In this document: positions 42,051 to 50,971 of the stretch, in pieces
Position numbering within the stretch: the first letter of the stretch is position 1
How the letters are laid out: every line of letters starts with the position of its first letter
Source: Litchfieldella rifensis
GTDB taxonomy: Bacteria; Pseudomonadota; Gammaproteobacteria; Pseudomonadales; Halomonadaceae
Assembly (NCBI RefSeq): GCF_042646605.1
Contig: NZ_JBHRUG010000027.1
Span: 350,620-414,619 of the forward strand
DNA: 64,000 nt
Reading direction: 5' to 3'
Translations under genes and position numbers: made by a program
The notes under the pieces: model-generated
What the model was told of the DNA's origin: nothing
What the model saw: the letters and a program-made list of their open reading frames with translations, nothing else
Database searches by the model: none

Positions 42051-45000
42051 TTGATTATATGGAGTGAACGATTTATGGACTTGTTTTCGCCATTGCAAAC
42101 AAAGATTACAGTTCCTGAAAGGCTTATAATATCAACTAGCATCGCCAAGAATCAGCTAAAAAAACTTGGTAATAGACGCTTCGTGACAACCGTCACTATC
42201 GAGCCAAGTGAACACGCGGGACTTTTGAAGCTTGTTACAGTGCTACCCGCACCTTTTAATGAACTGCTTCTTCGAAAATGGAATGCACCAGCTAAACTAC
42301 CTGAAGATGCTTTTTGTTTTAAGCTATCATCGTTTTGTGAAGTGGAAGAAATTGACAGCACCACACCGTTAATCTGGGCTCAGTATCCCGTTGACACAGT
42401 GAAAAATCCTGAAGAAGTACGTGCTAGTTGGAAAGGTGGATTTGTCTTTCAAAGTGATGACCCTGATGCTGGCATTACTGGTTTAAGACAGCCGCAGCTC
42501 GGAGCACTTCATTCTATTTCCGCTCACTTTTCTACTGATAGGGTTGTGGATCCAGCAACTGTCGTTTTGCCAACTGGCACAGGCAAGACTGAGACAATGA
42601 TTGCTACGCTGATATATCACTGTCTATCGCCAGTCTTAGTCGTCGTGCCTTCTAATTCATTGCGGGAACAATTATTCAAAAAGTTTCTCACCTTAGGATG
42701 TCTTCCGGAACTCGGTGTGGTGAGCCCAAACGTTCAGTTACCATATGTTGCGAAGCTTTCTAGAGGGCTCAATGAAGAAGATGTGGCAAGTCAGCTGACC
42801 GAGGCTGCCAACGTTATCATAGCAACCCCTAATGTACTCAACAGCGGCAATGAAGCGGCCACTAACTTACTTCTCAACCGTTGCTCTCATTTGTTTGTTG
42901 ATGAGGCACATCACGTCTCTGCAAAGTCTTGGTATGCTGTGCGTGAAAAATTCAATGGTAAAGGGGTTGTCCAGTTTACAGCGACACCATTCAGAAATGA
43001 CCGGCAATCCCTCGGAGGAAAGATAATCTTTAACTATACGATGGGTGAAGCCCAACGGGCAGGTTATTTTAAACCGATTCAGTTGAATGCGATTGAAGAG
43101 TATTTTGATGAAAAAGCTGACCGAGCAATTGCGCTTAAAGCCGTAGAGATTCTTGATCGAGATCTTGAGGCGGGGCTTGATCATTTGTTGATGGCGCGGG
43201 TTAAATCAAAAAAGCGTGCTGATACACTGATTGCTGTGTATCGAGTGATTGCCAATCATTATGAGCCAATTGTGGTACATTCGAGTTATTCAAAGGCTGA
43301 TAATGCTTCATGTCTCCAGAAATTATTAACGCGTAAATCTCGGATAGTAGTTTGCGTTGACATGCTGGGAGAAGGTTACGACCTGCCGAATCTTAAAGTG
43401 GCAGCTATTCATGATATACACAAAAGCCTAGCCATAGCACTTCAGTTCGTAGGGAGATTCACGCGGTCAGCGGCTGATACGCCAGTGGGTGATGCATCAG
43501 TTGTCTTAAATACGGCTGACCCTGGTGTCGAAGGTGGCCTTCAAAAACTCTATGCCCAAGATGCAGACTGGGATTCCGTACTCCGGCGCCTATCAGAAAG
43601 TCGCATCGATCGGGAGGTTGGGCTTCAGGAGGTTGTCGATGCTTTGAAACAGGGAGCCGGAGAACTCAGCGAGCACATATCATTGTGGAATCTTGCGCCA
43701 TCTTTCTCTGCAGTATTGTTCGAAACACACTGTGAGGAATGGACTCCTATAAATTATAATCAAGTAATGGTTAATTTTGATGAGTACTGGCATTCAATCT
43801 CGGATGATAATAAAATTTTAGTTGTTTTGGGGGTGCAAAGAAGTCCGGTAAAATGGGGGGCATATCGGAATCTGAATGACGTAGCATTTAAACTATTAAT
43901 TGCTCAGTGGGATGCTCGACGCAAGGCTCTTTTTATATTTTCGAGCGACTACAAGGCATTCCGGGTGGAGCAAATGGCAAAAGAAGTCTGCGGGGAGGAA
44001 TGCGAGCCAGTATCGGGAGAGAGGATTTTCAATGTTCTTAATGGTGTAGAATTTCCGCTTGTGAGGAATCTGGGAGCTTCACAAGTCGGCGCAATAAGCT
44101 TTACGCAATTCTTCGGGCCAAACGTAACCGACGGTCTCTCTCAAATTGAAGCCTCTCAATCGAGTCTAAGTAATATCGCAGCAAAAGGTTACGAAGCTGG
44201 CGAATGTGTGGTCTGGGGGTGCTCTCAAAAGAAAGGAAAGATCTGGTCTCCACAAAGTGGTGGTACGTTGACAGACTGGTCAGATTGGGTAAGACGGGCT
44301 TGGGATAAAGTGGCCATGGGAGGAATTGACGAACATAACATTACTAGGGACTTTTTAAGGCCAGCTAAGATAGACAGCTATCATGATGCTAACCCTATAT
44401 CAGTGCAGTGGGGTGAGCAGCTTTTGTCAACTTATGAGGAACGAGTGGATCTCGTGTTTGGTGATGTAAAAGTTCCTCTTTACTTGGTTGGTATAGAAAT
44501 TCAGCCAAGTTCAGAGGAGGGAATGTTTATATCTTTGTCTGGTGAGGGGCAATCAGCTACATATAGGTTGTCACTTTTCAAAGAAGCACCGGGGTATAGT
44601 TATGAGCTTTCGGATGGTGAGCTGGTTTTCTTCGTTTTAGGGAGAGGTGCTCCGATTTCCTTTGAGGAGTATATGAATCGAGATCCCGTTGTCATTCAAT
44701 ATGTAGACGGCGCATTTTCTTACAACAAATGGCTGGTTGAGATTAAGGAAAAAATAGGGCTGTTCAACCCGGATGAGATAGAGAAAAAAGACTGGGCTAG
44801 TATTAATATCAAGGCAGAGTCAATGGGGCTGTATTTAGATAAAAACACTGTTCAATATAGTTCGTACCTAGATATTCGTGATGTTTACGACGTGATCATC
44901 AATGACGATGGTCAAGGCGAGGCTGCAGATTTGGTAGCCCTCAAGGCGACTGAAAACCAAATCCTTTTGCATCTTGTTCACTGTAAATACTCAAGCGGAA

Positions 45001-45347
45001 ATGAGCCAGGCGCGCGCCTCAAAGATCTCTATGAGGTTTGTGGGCAAGCACAGAGATCAATTCACTGGAAACACGCAGGGTTGGTTCACTTATATAAACA
45101 CATCTATCACCGTGAGAGTCTTTGGCAAAAAAGAGGTGGCTCTCGATTCCTAAAAGGAAGGATTGAGGATCTAGCTACAATTAGAAATCGTGCAAGAACA
45201 GCCAAAATTAATTTGGAAGTCACAATTGTTCAGCCTGGGTTAAGTGCTGGGCAAGTAACTAATGAGATGCTGAAATTGTTGGGCTGCACGTCCCTGTTTA
45301 TCAAAAAAACTACTGAAGCAGATATCCAGGTTGTCGGCTCTGTTTGA
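42051..45347 (+). CDS. Large SF2 helicase with C-terminal nuclease-like domain, probable single-gene defence protein
   Basis: 1098 residues if begun at TTG 42051 (AGGTGA upstream); ATG 42075 with GGAGTG upstream is an equal candidate. SF2 motifs: Q-like GLRQPQLGALHSI, motif I PTGTGKTE (174-181), motif II DEAH (284-287), motif III FTATPFRND, motif V DMLGEGYDLPNL and VI QFVGRFTRS. A long middle region (550-900) is unassigned. The end has EAADLVAL (Asp960), then LLHLVHCKYSSG (His977-Cys-Lys979), resembling a PD-(D/E)XK core with His in the E/Q place. AT-rich, last gene before attR. Confidence 0.72.
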   Translation: MIIWSERFMDLFSPLQTKITVPERLIISTSIAKNQLKKLGNRRFVTTVTIEPSEHAGLLKLVTVLPAPFNELLLRKWNAPAKLPEDAFCFKLSSFCEVEEIDSTTPLIWAQYPVDTVKNPEEVRASWKGGFVFQSDDPDAGITGLRQPQLGALHSISAHFSTDRVVDPATVVLPTGTGKTETMIATLIYHCLSPVLVVVPSNSLREQLFKKFLTLGCLPELGVVSPNVQLPYVAKLSRGLNEEDVASQLTEAANVIIATPNVLNSGNEAATNLLLNRCSHLFVDEAHHVSAKSWYAVREKFNGKGVVQFTATPFRNDRQSLGGKIIFNYTMGEAQRAGYFKPIQLNAIEEYFDEKADRAIALKAVEILDRDLEAGLDHLLMARVKSKKRADTLIAVYRVIANHYEPIVVHSSYSKADNASCLQKLLTRKSRIVVCVDMLGEGYDLPNLKVAAIHDIHKSLAIALQFVGRFTRSAADTPVGDASVVLNTADPGVEGGLQKLYAQDADWDSVLRRLSESRIDREVGLQEVVDALKQGAGELSEHISLWNLAPSFSAVLFETHCEEWTPINYNQVMVNFDEYWHSISDDNKILVVLGVQRSPVKWGAYRNLNDVAFKLLIAQWDARRKALFIFSSDYKAFRVEQMAKEVCGEECEPVSGERIFNVLNGVEFPLVRNLGASQVGAISFTQFFGPNVTDGLSQIEASQSSLSNIAAKGYEAGECVVWGCSQKKGKIWSPQSGGTLTDWSDWVRRAWDKVAMGGIDEHNITRDFLRPAKIDSYHDANPISVQWGEQLLSTYEERVDLVFGDVKVPLYLVGIEIQPSSEEGMFISLSGEGQSATYRLSLFKEAPGYSYELSDGELVFFVLGRGAPISFEEYMNRDPVVIQYVDGAFSYNKWLVEIKEKIGLFNPDEIEKKDWASINIKAESMGLYLDKNTVQYSSYLDIRDVYDVIINDDGQGEAADLVALKATENQILLHLVHCKYSSGNEPGARLKDLYEVCGQAQRSIHWKHAGLVHLYKHIYHRESLWQKRGGSRFLKGRIEDLATIRNRARTAKINLEVTIVQPGLSAGQVTNEMLKLLGCTSLFIKKTTEADIQVVGSV

Positions 45348-45765
45348 AGTTTAGTTGTTGGGCTTGTGCTATCCTGGTGTTTACATAAAGTACTTTGACG
45401 AAAAGTCGCGTATGAAAACTCTGGTCTGCGTAATATGTTCTATGCAGCAATTGCCTAGGTGAGGATGAGCTGTTTTCCACAAAAGTGACTGACTATAATA
45501 TTATGCTGTGGGTGAGCATAGTTATATATGCGCAAGTGCTGAAAGCCATTAATATGGTTTTGAAAAAAGAAATGCAACCTTTTGCCCTTCAGGTGCATTC
45601 TGCTCGAGAGAGGGAGCCCTCACAAACGGTACAGCAGCAGTACACACACCAGCTTCGTGTGCTATCCTCAACCTTCGCTAAACTACCGATTCCAAAGAAC
45701 TGTACCTTTCGCTCGATTACGGTCGCTTTTCCTTGTGTGTCAGTATCTTATTGTTTTAAAAGCGA
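45348..45765. other. Right-end non-coding region of the element
   Basis: No credible gene; an ORF at 45485-45865 runs through attR and has no ribosome site. GGTACAG-type motifs at about 45630 resemble those near the left end (25580-25600) and could be integrase arm sites. Confidence 0.4.
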
Positions 45766-45812
45766 ACTCATAATCCCTTGGTCGCTGGTTCGAGTCCAGC
45801 TGGGCCCACCAT
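45766..45812 (+). repeat. attR: right end of the integrated element
   Basis: 47 bases identical to the tRNA 3' half at 25485-25531, not preceded by the rest of a tRNA. Marks the former chromosomal side of the integration site. Confidence 0.92.
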
Positions 45813-45922
45813 CTTCTTACCTCCTGAATCAGCGGGTTACGGCCCTCCTGTGGCGTTCGTTTTAGCGTACTACTCGGCAATATTCTCCGAGTTAACAACG
45901 GCGGACACATGTGTAGCGCGAT

Positions 45923-46550
45923 TCATCTAAACGCGTCACGGTGGAAATCGGCTAGGCTAGTCACCTCGCTGATGCCTGGCTCTTCGATCTCGGGAGGCTC
46001 TCCGCCCGCCAGGACTTCCAGGACGGTTCGGACCCCGCGCGCCAGTGCTTCGAGATGGTAGCCGCCTTTCAGCACCATGACTAAACGCCCACCGCAGTGT
46101 TTGTCAGCAAGCTCCTGTACGATGCCGGTCAGTGCGCCGAAGCCGCTGTAACTCAAGTTCATGCACAGATCCTGGCGGTGCATGTCAACGCCCGCCGAGA
46201 CCAGTGTGAGGTCTGGCTTGAACCACTCCACGGCTGGAGTCAGTATCTCGCGATAGACCTTGACCAGCGCGGGATCGCCGCAACCGGCCGGCAGGGGGAC
46301 ATTGATGGTCAGCCCTTCACCCAAACCCTCGCCGATTTCTTCCTTGTTGCCGGAACCGGGATAGAAGGGCGCTGCACAATGGGTATCAAAGAACATCACA
46401 TTCGGCGAGGCCCAGAAGATATCCTGGGTGCCATTGCCGTGGTGAACATCCCAGTCGATGATCAGGACCCGTTCGCAACCCAACTCGGCGTGGGCATGGG
46501 CCGCGGCCACCGCGACGTTGTTGAATAGGCAGAAGCCGCGGCCGGCACGA
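45923..46550 (-). pseudogene. C-terminal part of a histone-deacetylase-family gene
   Basis: An open frame of 195 residues plus about 13 codons upstream: GRGFCLFNNVAVAAAHAHAE then CERVLIIDWDVHHGNGTQDI, which holds the zinc-ligand DxxHHGNG motif, and LTLVSAGVDMH, VMVLKGGYHLEALA. The N-terminal third including the RPPGHHA motif is missing. At about 46550 the sequence changes to an ndvB-like fragment in a different frame. Acetoin-utilisation or acetylpolyamine hydrolases belong to this family; this copy cannot be active as it stands. Confidence 0.8.
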
Positions 46551-46745
46551 CACTGCGACCATCAGCCAGCTCCGCAGCACTCGCCCGGTAGGCAGCCAGC
46601 AAGACCTTGGCATTATCGTCGAGCCGCCGCGCCAACGGCATGACCTTGGGGGCGTTTTAGTGACACGTTGTGCCAGCGCTAGGCTGCCGGCATGCTGTTC
46701 GAGCCGTTCTACGCTGAACAGTTCCTCCCTCACCGGGGCCGTGGA
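46545..46745 (-). pseudogene. N-terminal fragment of an ndvB-like cyclic glucan synthase gene
   Basis: The minus strand reads REELFSVERLEQHAGSLALA then QRVTK and, after a one-base shift in a C run, MPLARRLDDNAKVLLAAYRA with SAAELADGRSVVPAA. This is the conserved start of cyclic beta-1,2-glucan synthase (NdvB/GH94-containing) proteins, broken just where PAAEWLxDNFH would follow. It is joined directly to the deacetylase-like remnant, so a large deletion linked two unrelated genes. Confidence 0.6.
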
Positions 46746-46984
46746 ATTCCAAGGCGGCGACGATGAGTGATACCCGCGCAAATAACGGAGCAATACATCC
46801 ACAAGCTACCATCCCGGCCGATGCGCTATGCCCTGCTGGGCAAGCGATCATTCGTAACCAGGAGTCTGAGCGAGACCCGAGTTTTTGTCGGTTCGCTATC
46901 GAAAAGTAGGGAGAATTCCGAAGAGAAAGCGAGTGCTAAGCGCGCCAGCGCACCGATATCACGAGCACAGCCTGGCATAGTCGG

Positions 46985-47185
46985 TTAGCCGCTATCTCGC
47001 ATTTCGCGGATGGCGTCACCGAGGTCACTATCATGGAAAAGCTTATCGATCAGCCTGTCCGCACGGGTGCTCCAATGGCCTTTCGTCCTGTCATTGCTCA
47101 CGGCTCCGGCCACAAGCCGGTCGCTTTCGGTACGCTCAAGTACATACACGTTCCTGCTTACGGTAACCGAGTCATGCCCTTGCAA
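46985..47185 (-). CDS. Small hypothetical protein (uncertain)
   Basis: 66 residues from a TTG start, MQGHDSVTVSRNVYVLERTE then SDRLVAGAVSNDRTKGHWST and KLFHDSDLGDAIREMRDSG. The composition looks coding, but no family is recognised and no clear ribosome site is seen. An overlapping plus-strand ORF (47033-47236, with GAGGT eight bases upstream of its ATG) is the competing reading. The flanking 46746-46984 and 47237-47291 hold nothing recognisable. Confidence 0.3.
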   Translation of the reverse strand: MQGHDSVTVSRNVYVLERTESDRLVAGAVSNDRTKGHWSTRADRLIDKLFHDSDLGDAIREMRDSG

Positions 47186-47291
47186 GCGGCCCGGGGGGAC
47201 GACGAACTCATGAGCATGGACCCCAAGCAGGCCTGAAGCGACCTGGCGGGGCTCAGCCCCGCCATCCCCTGCGGGTATCCCGTCGTTTTGG

Positions 47292-48014
47292 TCATTGCAT
47301 GGTCGTCCGATAGGGCATCAGGCGATCGCTTTCCCTCTTGACCACGGCGTAACACTCGCAACTAAGTTGCTCGAGTCGGGGCCTGTCCAGCACCGTAATA
47401 TGCCCGCGTCGATATTCGATCACACCGAGCTTGTGCAGTTTGCCGGCCGCCTCGGTCACACCCTCGCGGCGCACTCCCAGCATGTTGGCGATCAGTTCCT
47501 GGGTCATGATCAAATGGTTGCCCGGCAGCCGATCCAGAGACAGCAGCAACCAGCGGCATAGTTGTTGATCGATCGAGTGGTGGCGGTTGCATACTGCCGT
47601 TTGTGCCATCTGCGTGATCAGCGCCTGGGTATAGCGCAACAACAGATGCAGCATTTCTCCGTGGCGATTGAACTCATCCCTGAGCTGGTTCACCGGTAAT
47701 CGCAAGGCGTGGCCGGCACTTTGCACGATGGCTCGGCTGGTGGTGCTCTCGCCTCCCATGAAGACGGCGATGCCGACCAGACCTTCATTGCCCACTACCG
47801 AGATTTCCGCCGACGCACCGTTTTCTGTCACATAGAGCAGCGACACGATCGCTTCAGTGGGGAAATAAACGTGACTCAGGGTGCCTCCCGCCTCGTATAG
47901 TACCTGGCCTAGCGACAGGTACACCGGCTCGAGAAGGGGGGCCAACCGTTGCTTGACCTCGTCTGGCAAGGCCGCTAGTAGATGGTTCTGCTCTGGCGAG
48001 CGACTTTCGATCAT
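47292..48014 (-). CDS. Crp/Fnr-family transcriptional regulator
   Basis: 240 residues. Cyclic-nucleotide-binding-like beta-barrel at residues 20-130 (LEPVYLSLGQVLYEAGGTLS, VYFPTEAIVSLLYV, VVGNEGLVGIAVFMGGESTT) and a winged HTH of the Crp_2 type at about 150-215 (MTQELIANMLGVRREGVTEA, then LGVIEYRRGHITVLDRPRLE). No N-terminal cysteine cluster, so not an Fnr oxygen sensor; the VGxEGxVG pattern is that of stress-linked Crp-like regulators. Stands alone between remnants, but appears intact. Confidence 0.88.
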   Translation of the reverse strand: MIESRSPEQNHLLAALPDEVKQRLAPLLEPVYLSLGQVLYEAGGTLSHVYFPTEAIVSLLYVTENGASAEISVVGNEGLVGIAVFMGGESTTSRAIVQSAGHALRLPVNQLRDEFNRHGEMLHLLLRYTQALITQMAQTAVCNRHHSIDQQLCRWLLLSLDRLPGNHLIMTQELIANMLGVRREGVTEAAGKLHKLGVIEYRRGHITVLDRPRLEQLSCECYAVVKRESDRLMPYRTTMQ

Positions 48015-48182
48015 GTACCGTCACCGTCGGAAGGGAATCTCGTCTTGTACTGGAGTGTAGGTAATTCCGACCTCACTTAGCGCTACCGAACCGTACGCAG
48101 GGTCAGCCGCTTCGCGGGGCTACCGCCCTTGAAGCGCAATCACGAGATCGTCATAGGCCTGACCGGTGTCAACTGTACCGAT

Positions 48183-48214
48183 GGTCGCTGGTTCGAGTCC
48201 AACTGCGCCCACCA
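48183..48214 (+). repeat. tRNA-3'-end scar, possible old attachment site
   Basis: GGTCGCTGGTTCGAGTCCAA, then CTGCGCCCACCA: identical to the last 32 bases of the CAU tRNA except for two substitutions. No tRNA body precedes it. It lies 2.4 kb beyond attR, so the gene remnants between could be a second, decayed insertion at the same tRNA. Confidence 0.75.
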
Positions 48215-48252
48215 CCCCCGTCGCGGGGTGGCATGACACAATTCTGTTCCCG

Positions 48253-48435
48253 CACCCGCTCCGCCTTAGCCCCCGGGGTGTTCATGGCGACCACCACCTC
48301 ATGAATGAGGTCGGCTGCCCGGGGGCCGATCATATGGAAGCCCTGGATCCGATCGCTGCCCTTTTCAACCAGCAGTTTCGCAAGGCCCGGTGGTGAGCCG
48401 ACGATCTTGCCCTTGGCGAAATCGGCGTAATTCAC
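48253..48435 (-). pseudogene. Fragment of a dihydrolipoamide dehydrogenase/disulfide reductase gene
   Basis: GLAKLLVEKGSDRIQGFHMI then GPRAADLIHEVVVAMNT reads as the interface domain of pyridine-nucleotide disulfide oxidoreductases (Lpd or related). Only about 60 codons remain and the frame then runs into the tRNA-end scar. Not functional. Confidence 0.7.
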
Positions 48436-48616
48436 AGGGAGTTCGAAAGATGGCTCCAGGAGTCGGTCACGACAACGTGAAATGATGCCTTGAAGTTCGG
48501 CGTGTTGTAGTCGCGTCCCATTGTGGGCCTTGTTTATCTATCATCGATGAACGGTTCGTTAGAACGCCTGCAAGGCGCAGCCTTGCCGCGTTATCCAACC
48601 AAAAGGGATGATTGTC

Positions 48617-49564
48617 ATGCATCATCACAATCTGAGTGCCTGGCAGCACGATCACATCTTCGATCAGGACGAGGTTCGTGCCGGGGAGAAGCGTACCCGG
48701 ATCGTCGTGCTCCTCACCCTGGTAACCATGGTCATCGAAATCGCTGCCGGGATGCTTTACGGCTCGATTGCGCTGCTGGCCGATGGGCTGCACATGGGCT
48801 CCCATGCAACGGCGCTCGGCATTGCCGCCTTTGCCTATGCCTACGCTCGCCGCCACGCACACGATGATCGTTTCAGCTTCGGTACCGGCAAGGTCAACGC
48901 GCTGGGTGGCTTTGCCGGGGCGGTGTTGCTGGCCGGGTTCGCCTTCTACATGGGCATCGAGAGTGTGGCCCGATTCGTCAACCCCGTGGATATCGTGTTC
49001 GACAAGGCCATTGCCGTGGCCGTCATCGGTCTCGCCGTCAACGGCGTGTCAGCCTGGATTCTCGGAGGCGAGGATCATCATCACGGGCATCACCACGCTG
49101 AGCATTCCGGCCATCAACACGACCACAACCGTCGGGCGGCCTATTTCCATGTCCTGGCGGACGCCTTGACCTCGCTCCTGGCGATCGTCGCGTTGCTGGC
49201 GGCCAAGTATCTCGGTTGGCAATGGATGGATCCGGCCATGGGTCTCGTCGGTGCTGTGCTGGTGACCCGGTGGTCCTGGGGCTTGCTGCGCGATAGTAGC
49301 CAGGTGTTGCTCGACCGGCAGGCTAGAGCGCTGGATCCTGAGGTTCGCGACATCCTGGAAAGTGGCACCAGTGACCGGATCAGTGATCTGCATATCTGGT
49401 CGATCGGGCCCGGGATCTACGCGGGGATCATCGCCCTGGTGTCGGATAAGCCGGAGCCGCCCCACGTGTATCGAAGCAAGCTGAAAGCCAGCCTCCCCGA
49501 GCTGGTTCACACCACCATAGAAGTCGAACCCTGTACCGATATCGGCCATGTCTCGGCCGCCTAG
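48617..49564 (+). CDS. dmeF: CDF-family cation efflux protein, DmeF-like
   Basis: 315 residues from ATG 48617 (ATG 48608 also in frame but directly abutting the AAGGG). Exports divalent metal (Ni2+/Co2+ in DmeF) across the inner membrane by proton antiport. Six helices; the zinc-transporter motif in helix II is SIALLADGLHMGSHATALGI (DxxHMxSH), and in helix V YFHVLADALTSLLAIVALLA (HxxxD). A histidine-rich loop GEDHHHGHHHAEHSGHQHDH between helices IV and V and the N-terminal MHHHNLSAWQHDHIF are typical of DmeF. Single gene. Confidence 0.88.
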   Translation: MHHHNLSAWQHDHIFDQDEVRAGEKRTRIVVLLTLVTMVIEIAAGMLYGSIALLADGLHMGSHATALGIAAFAYAYARRHAHDDRFSFGTGKVNALGGFAGAVLLAGFAFYMGIESVARFVNPVDIVFDKAIAVAVIGLAVNGVSAWILGGEDHHHGHHHAEHSGHQHDHNRRAAYFHVLADALTSLLAIVALLAAKYLGWQWMDPAMGLVGAVLVTRWSWGLLRDSSQVLLDRQARALDPEVRDILESGTSDRISDLHIWSIGPGIYAGIIALVSDKPEPPHVYRSKLKASLPELVHTTIEVEPCTDIGHVSAA

Positions 49565-50078
49565 TGTGCGAATGACGACCACATGGACAGCGGCAACACC
49601 GATGGGGATTTCCAGGCTCATTTATCCAAGGAAAAGGGGCCTTGCGCGGAAGCATTCCAGGATTCTACGCAAGACCCCGTATCGCTTGGTTAAAGCGACT
49701 TTTGCAAGGTAATTCACGGCTTCGGAAACCGTCAAACCATATTATCCTATTATGGTAGCCGACATTTATCGGCTTGATGTCACGTATGGTCGCGTGGTTG
49801 CTCGAGAATAATCTCTAACCCGAGATCACAACTTTTCTTTCTTGCGTGATATTTGTCGTGTCTCCTTGAGAACTTCCTTGTGTCTATCTTGAAGCCCTTC
49901 GGGGCTTCTTTTTTGCTTGGGAATAAGACGTCACGATTACGACTCCTTTCCCGAAAAAACCTGTCGTTGCCGCACGGCAAGCGGAGACGCGGCGTCGACC
50001 GAACCACCGGCGGTGTCGCTCGAGCGCGTCTCGAGAGGATCAAGGGGCAACTATGAGGACATGGCGATGACCTTGTTC
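49565..50078. other. 514-bp region without a gene
   Basis: Contains an ACCATA/TATGGT dyad (49736-49741 and 49751-49756) and a strong orphan terminator (listed separately). No ORF with a plausible start. Could encode a small RNA ending at the terminator or the 3' tail of the dmeF message. Confidence 0.45.
49891..49914 (+). terminator. Strong orphan Rho-independent terminator
   Basis: GAAGCCC-ttcg-GGGCTTC with a stable tetraloop followed by six T. It is about 330 bases beyond the dmeF stop with no ORF in between. Confidence 0.9.
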
Positions 50079-50249
50079 TCAATGATGTTCTTCATGTTCC
50101 TCTAGATCGGCAGCTGCTGCATTAGCCTCATCGCGAGTCTTGTGCACCGAAACGATGTCATTTCTATGTAAGTCCACGACCTCCCAATCCTGTGGGTGGG
50201 ACTCGTCCGGATACGTATAGACGGCGCGTACTTCATATCGCTGTTCCAT
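50079..50249 (-). CDS. Small protein (56 residues), DUF2188-like in character
   Basis: ATG 50249 is preceded by AGGAGGG at ideal spacing. MEQRYEVRAVYTYPDESHPQ, DWEVVDLHRNDIVSVHKTRD, EANAAAADLEEHEEHH, stop at 50079. The W-x-V-x(5,6)-...-HKTRDEANAAA pattern recalls small DUF2188-type proteins that end in a TKAEAI-like helix. Strong ribosome site and coding-like composition support a real gene despite the size. Confidence 0.6.
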   Translation of the reverse strand: MEQRYEVRAVYTYPDESHPQDWEVVDLHRNDIVSVHKTRDEANAAAADLEEHEEHH

Positions 50250-50344
50250 GACACCCTCCTGACGTTGGAATGGGTATCTACCAGTTTAGCGTTACAACGC
50301 TGTTCGAGGGGGCCATGGCGTGCTGGCTCCGCTAGAGGGGCAGG

Positions 50345-50511
50345 TCATGACGACTTCGCGTGCATGACCCGTTGGGCTTTACTCGGTCCTGCCCCGCGGG
50401 CGATACGTTCGATCAAATCATTCCCAAGTTGTTCACCTTCCTCAATGTTGCGTTGCAGCAATTCTAGGCTATCTTGAGTGTGTCGTTTCTCAGGAGTCGT
50501 CGCGTTATGTT
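50345..50511 (-). pseudogene. Possible decayed small coding region
   Basis: The minus strand reads TPEKRHTQDSLELLQRNIEE then GEQLGNDLIERIARGAGPSK and AQRVMHAKSS before TGA at 50347. Amphipathic and coding-like, but an in-frame stop precedes it and no start codon is visible. Family not recognised. Confidence 0.3.
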
Positions 50512-50669
50512 AACCGGTCAACCGCAATCCCATCCGTGTGATGACGAGGTTCTGGAGTTCTGGCTGGGGCAAGCACTGAGACAGCGAACAGCCTCTGACG
50601 CCATAGCTGACCACCTTCGCTGAGTGTGGACTTCCCACGGTCGAGTAGACCTCGCCGGGTTATGCCTCG

Positions 50670-50798
50670 AGCTTGGGGGGAGTTGCCATGCCCACTCATG
50701 GAGCGTCTGGACGCGTCTCGCCGCAGTACCCGTCGGGGCACTGGTCATCTACGGCCGCACATGGCTCGGCTGGTGGGCGCTAGGCCGGTCGAACTGGC
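50670..50798 (+). pseudogene. Truncated membrane-protein fragment (DUF6653-like), copy 1
   Basis: Reads HAHSWSVWTRLAAVPVGALV, IYGRTWLGWWALG: a short membrane segment like the start of small DUF6653-type proteins (NPWSVWTR...W..R.W.GWW). A 70-bp near copy is at 58851-58921. This copy is cut off by IS66 sequence at about 50800. Confidence 0.45.
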
Positions 50799-50799
50799 T

Positions 50800-50971
50800 G
50801 TTCGCCTGGTCGCTGCGCAGTGGCCGGCGCGCAGCCAACATCATGAGCTTGATCCAGTCCACCAAGCTGAACGGCTACGAGCCCTAAAGGTGTGCTGACC
50901 CGGCTACCGACACAGAAGACCAGTGCGATCCACGAGCTCCTGCCTAAGCACTGGCAGCACAGCAGGTGATC
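50800..50971 (+). mobile_element. IS66-family transposase remnant (tnpC 3' end)
   Basis: GRRAANIMSLIQSTKLNGYE followed, after a stop and a shift, by LTRLPTQKTSAIHELLPKHW and QHSR. This is the C-terminal (A/N)xIxSLIxTAKLNGxDP...L.RLP..LLPxxW signature of IS66 TnpC. The rest of the element is gone. Confidence 0.75.

Noticed and set aside
45766..45812. Second tRNA gene
   Set aside because: Only the 3' half is present; there is no acceptor 5' strand or D arm. It is attR.
45485..45865. ORF of 126 codons across the right attachment site
   Set aside because: No ribosome site, runs through attR, composition not coding-like.
48130..48214. tRNA-like sequence
   Set aside because: Upstream bases do not fold into a D arm or anticodon arm; only a 32-base tRNA end is present.
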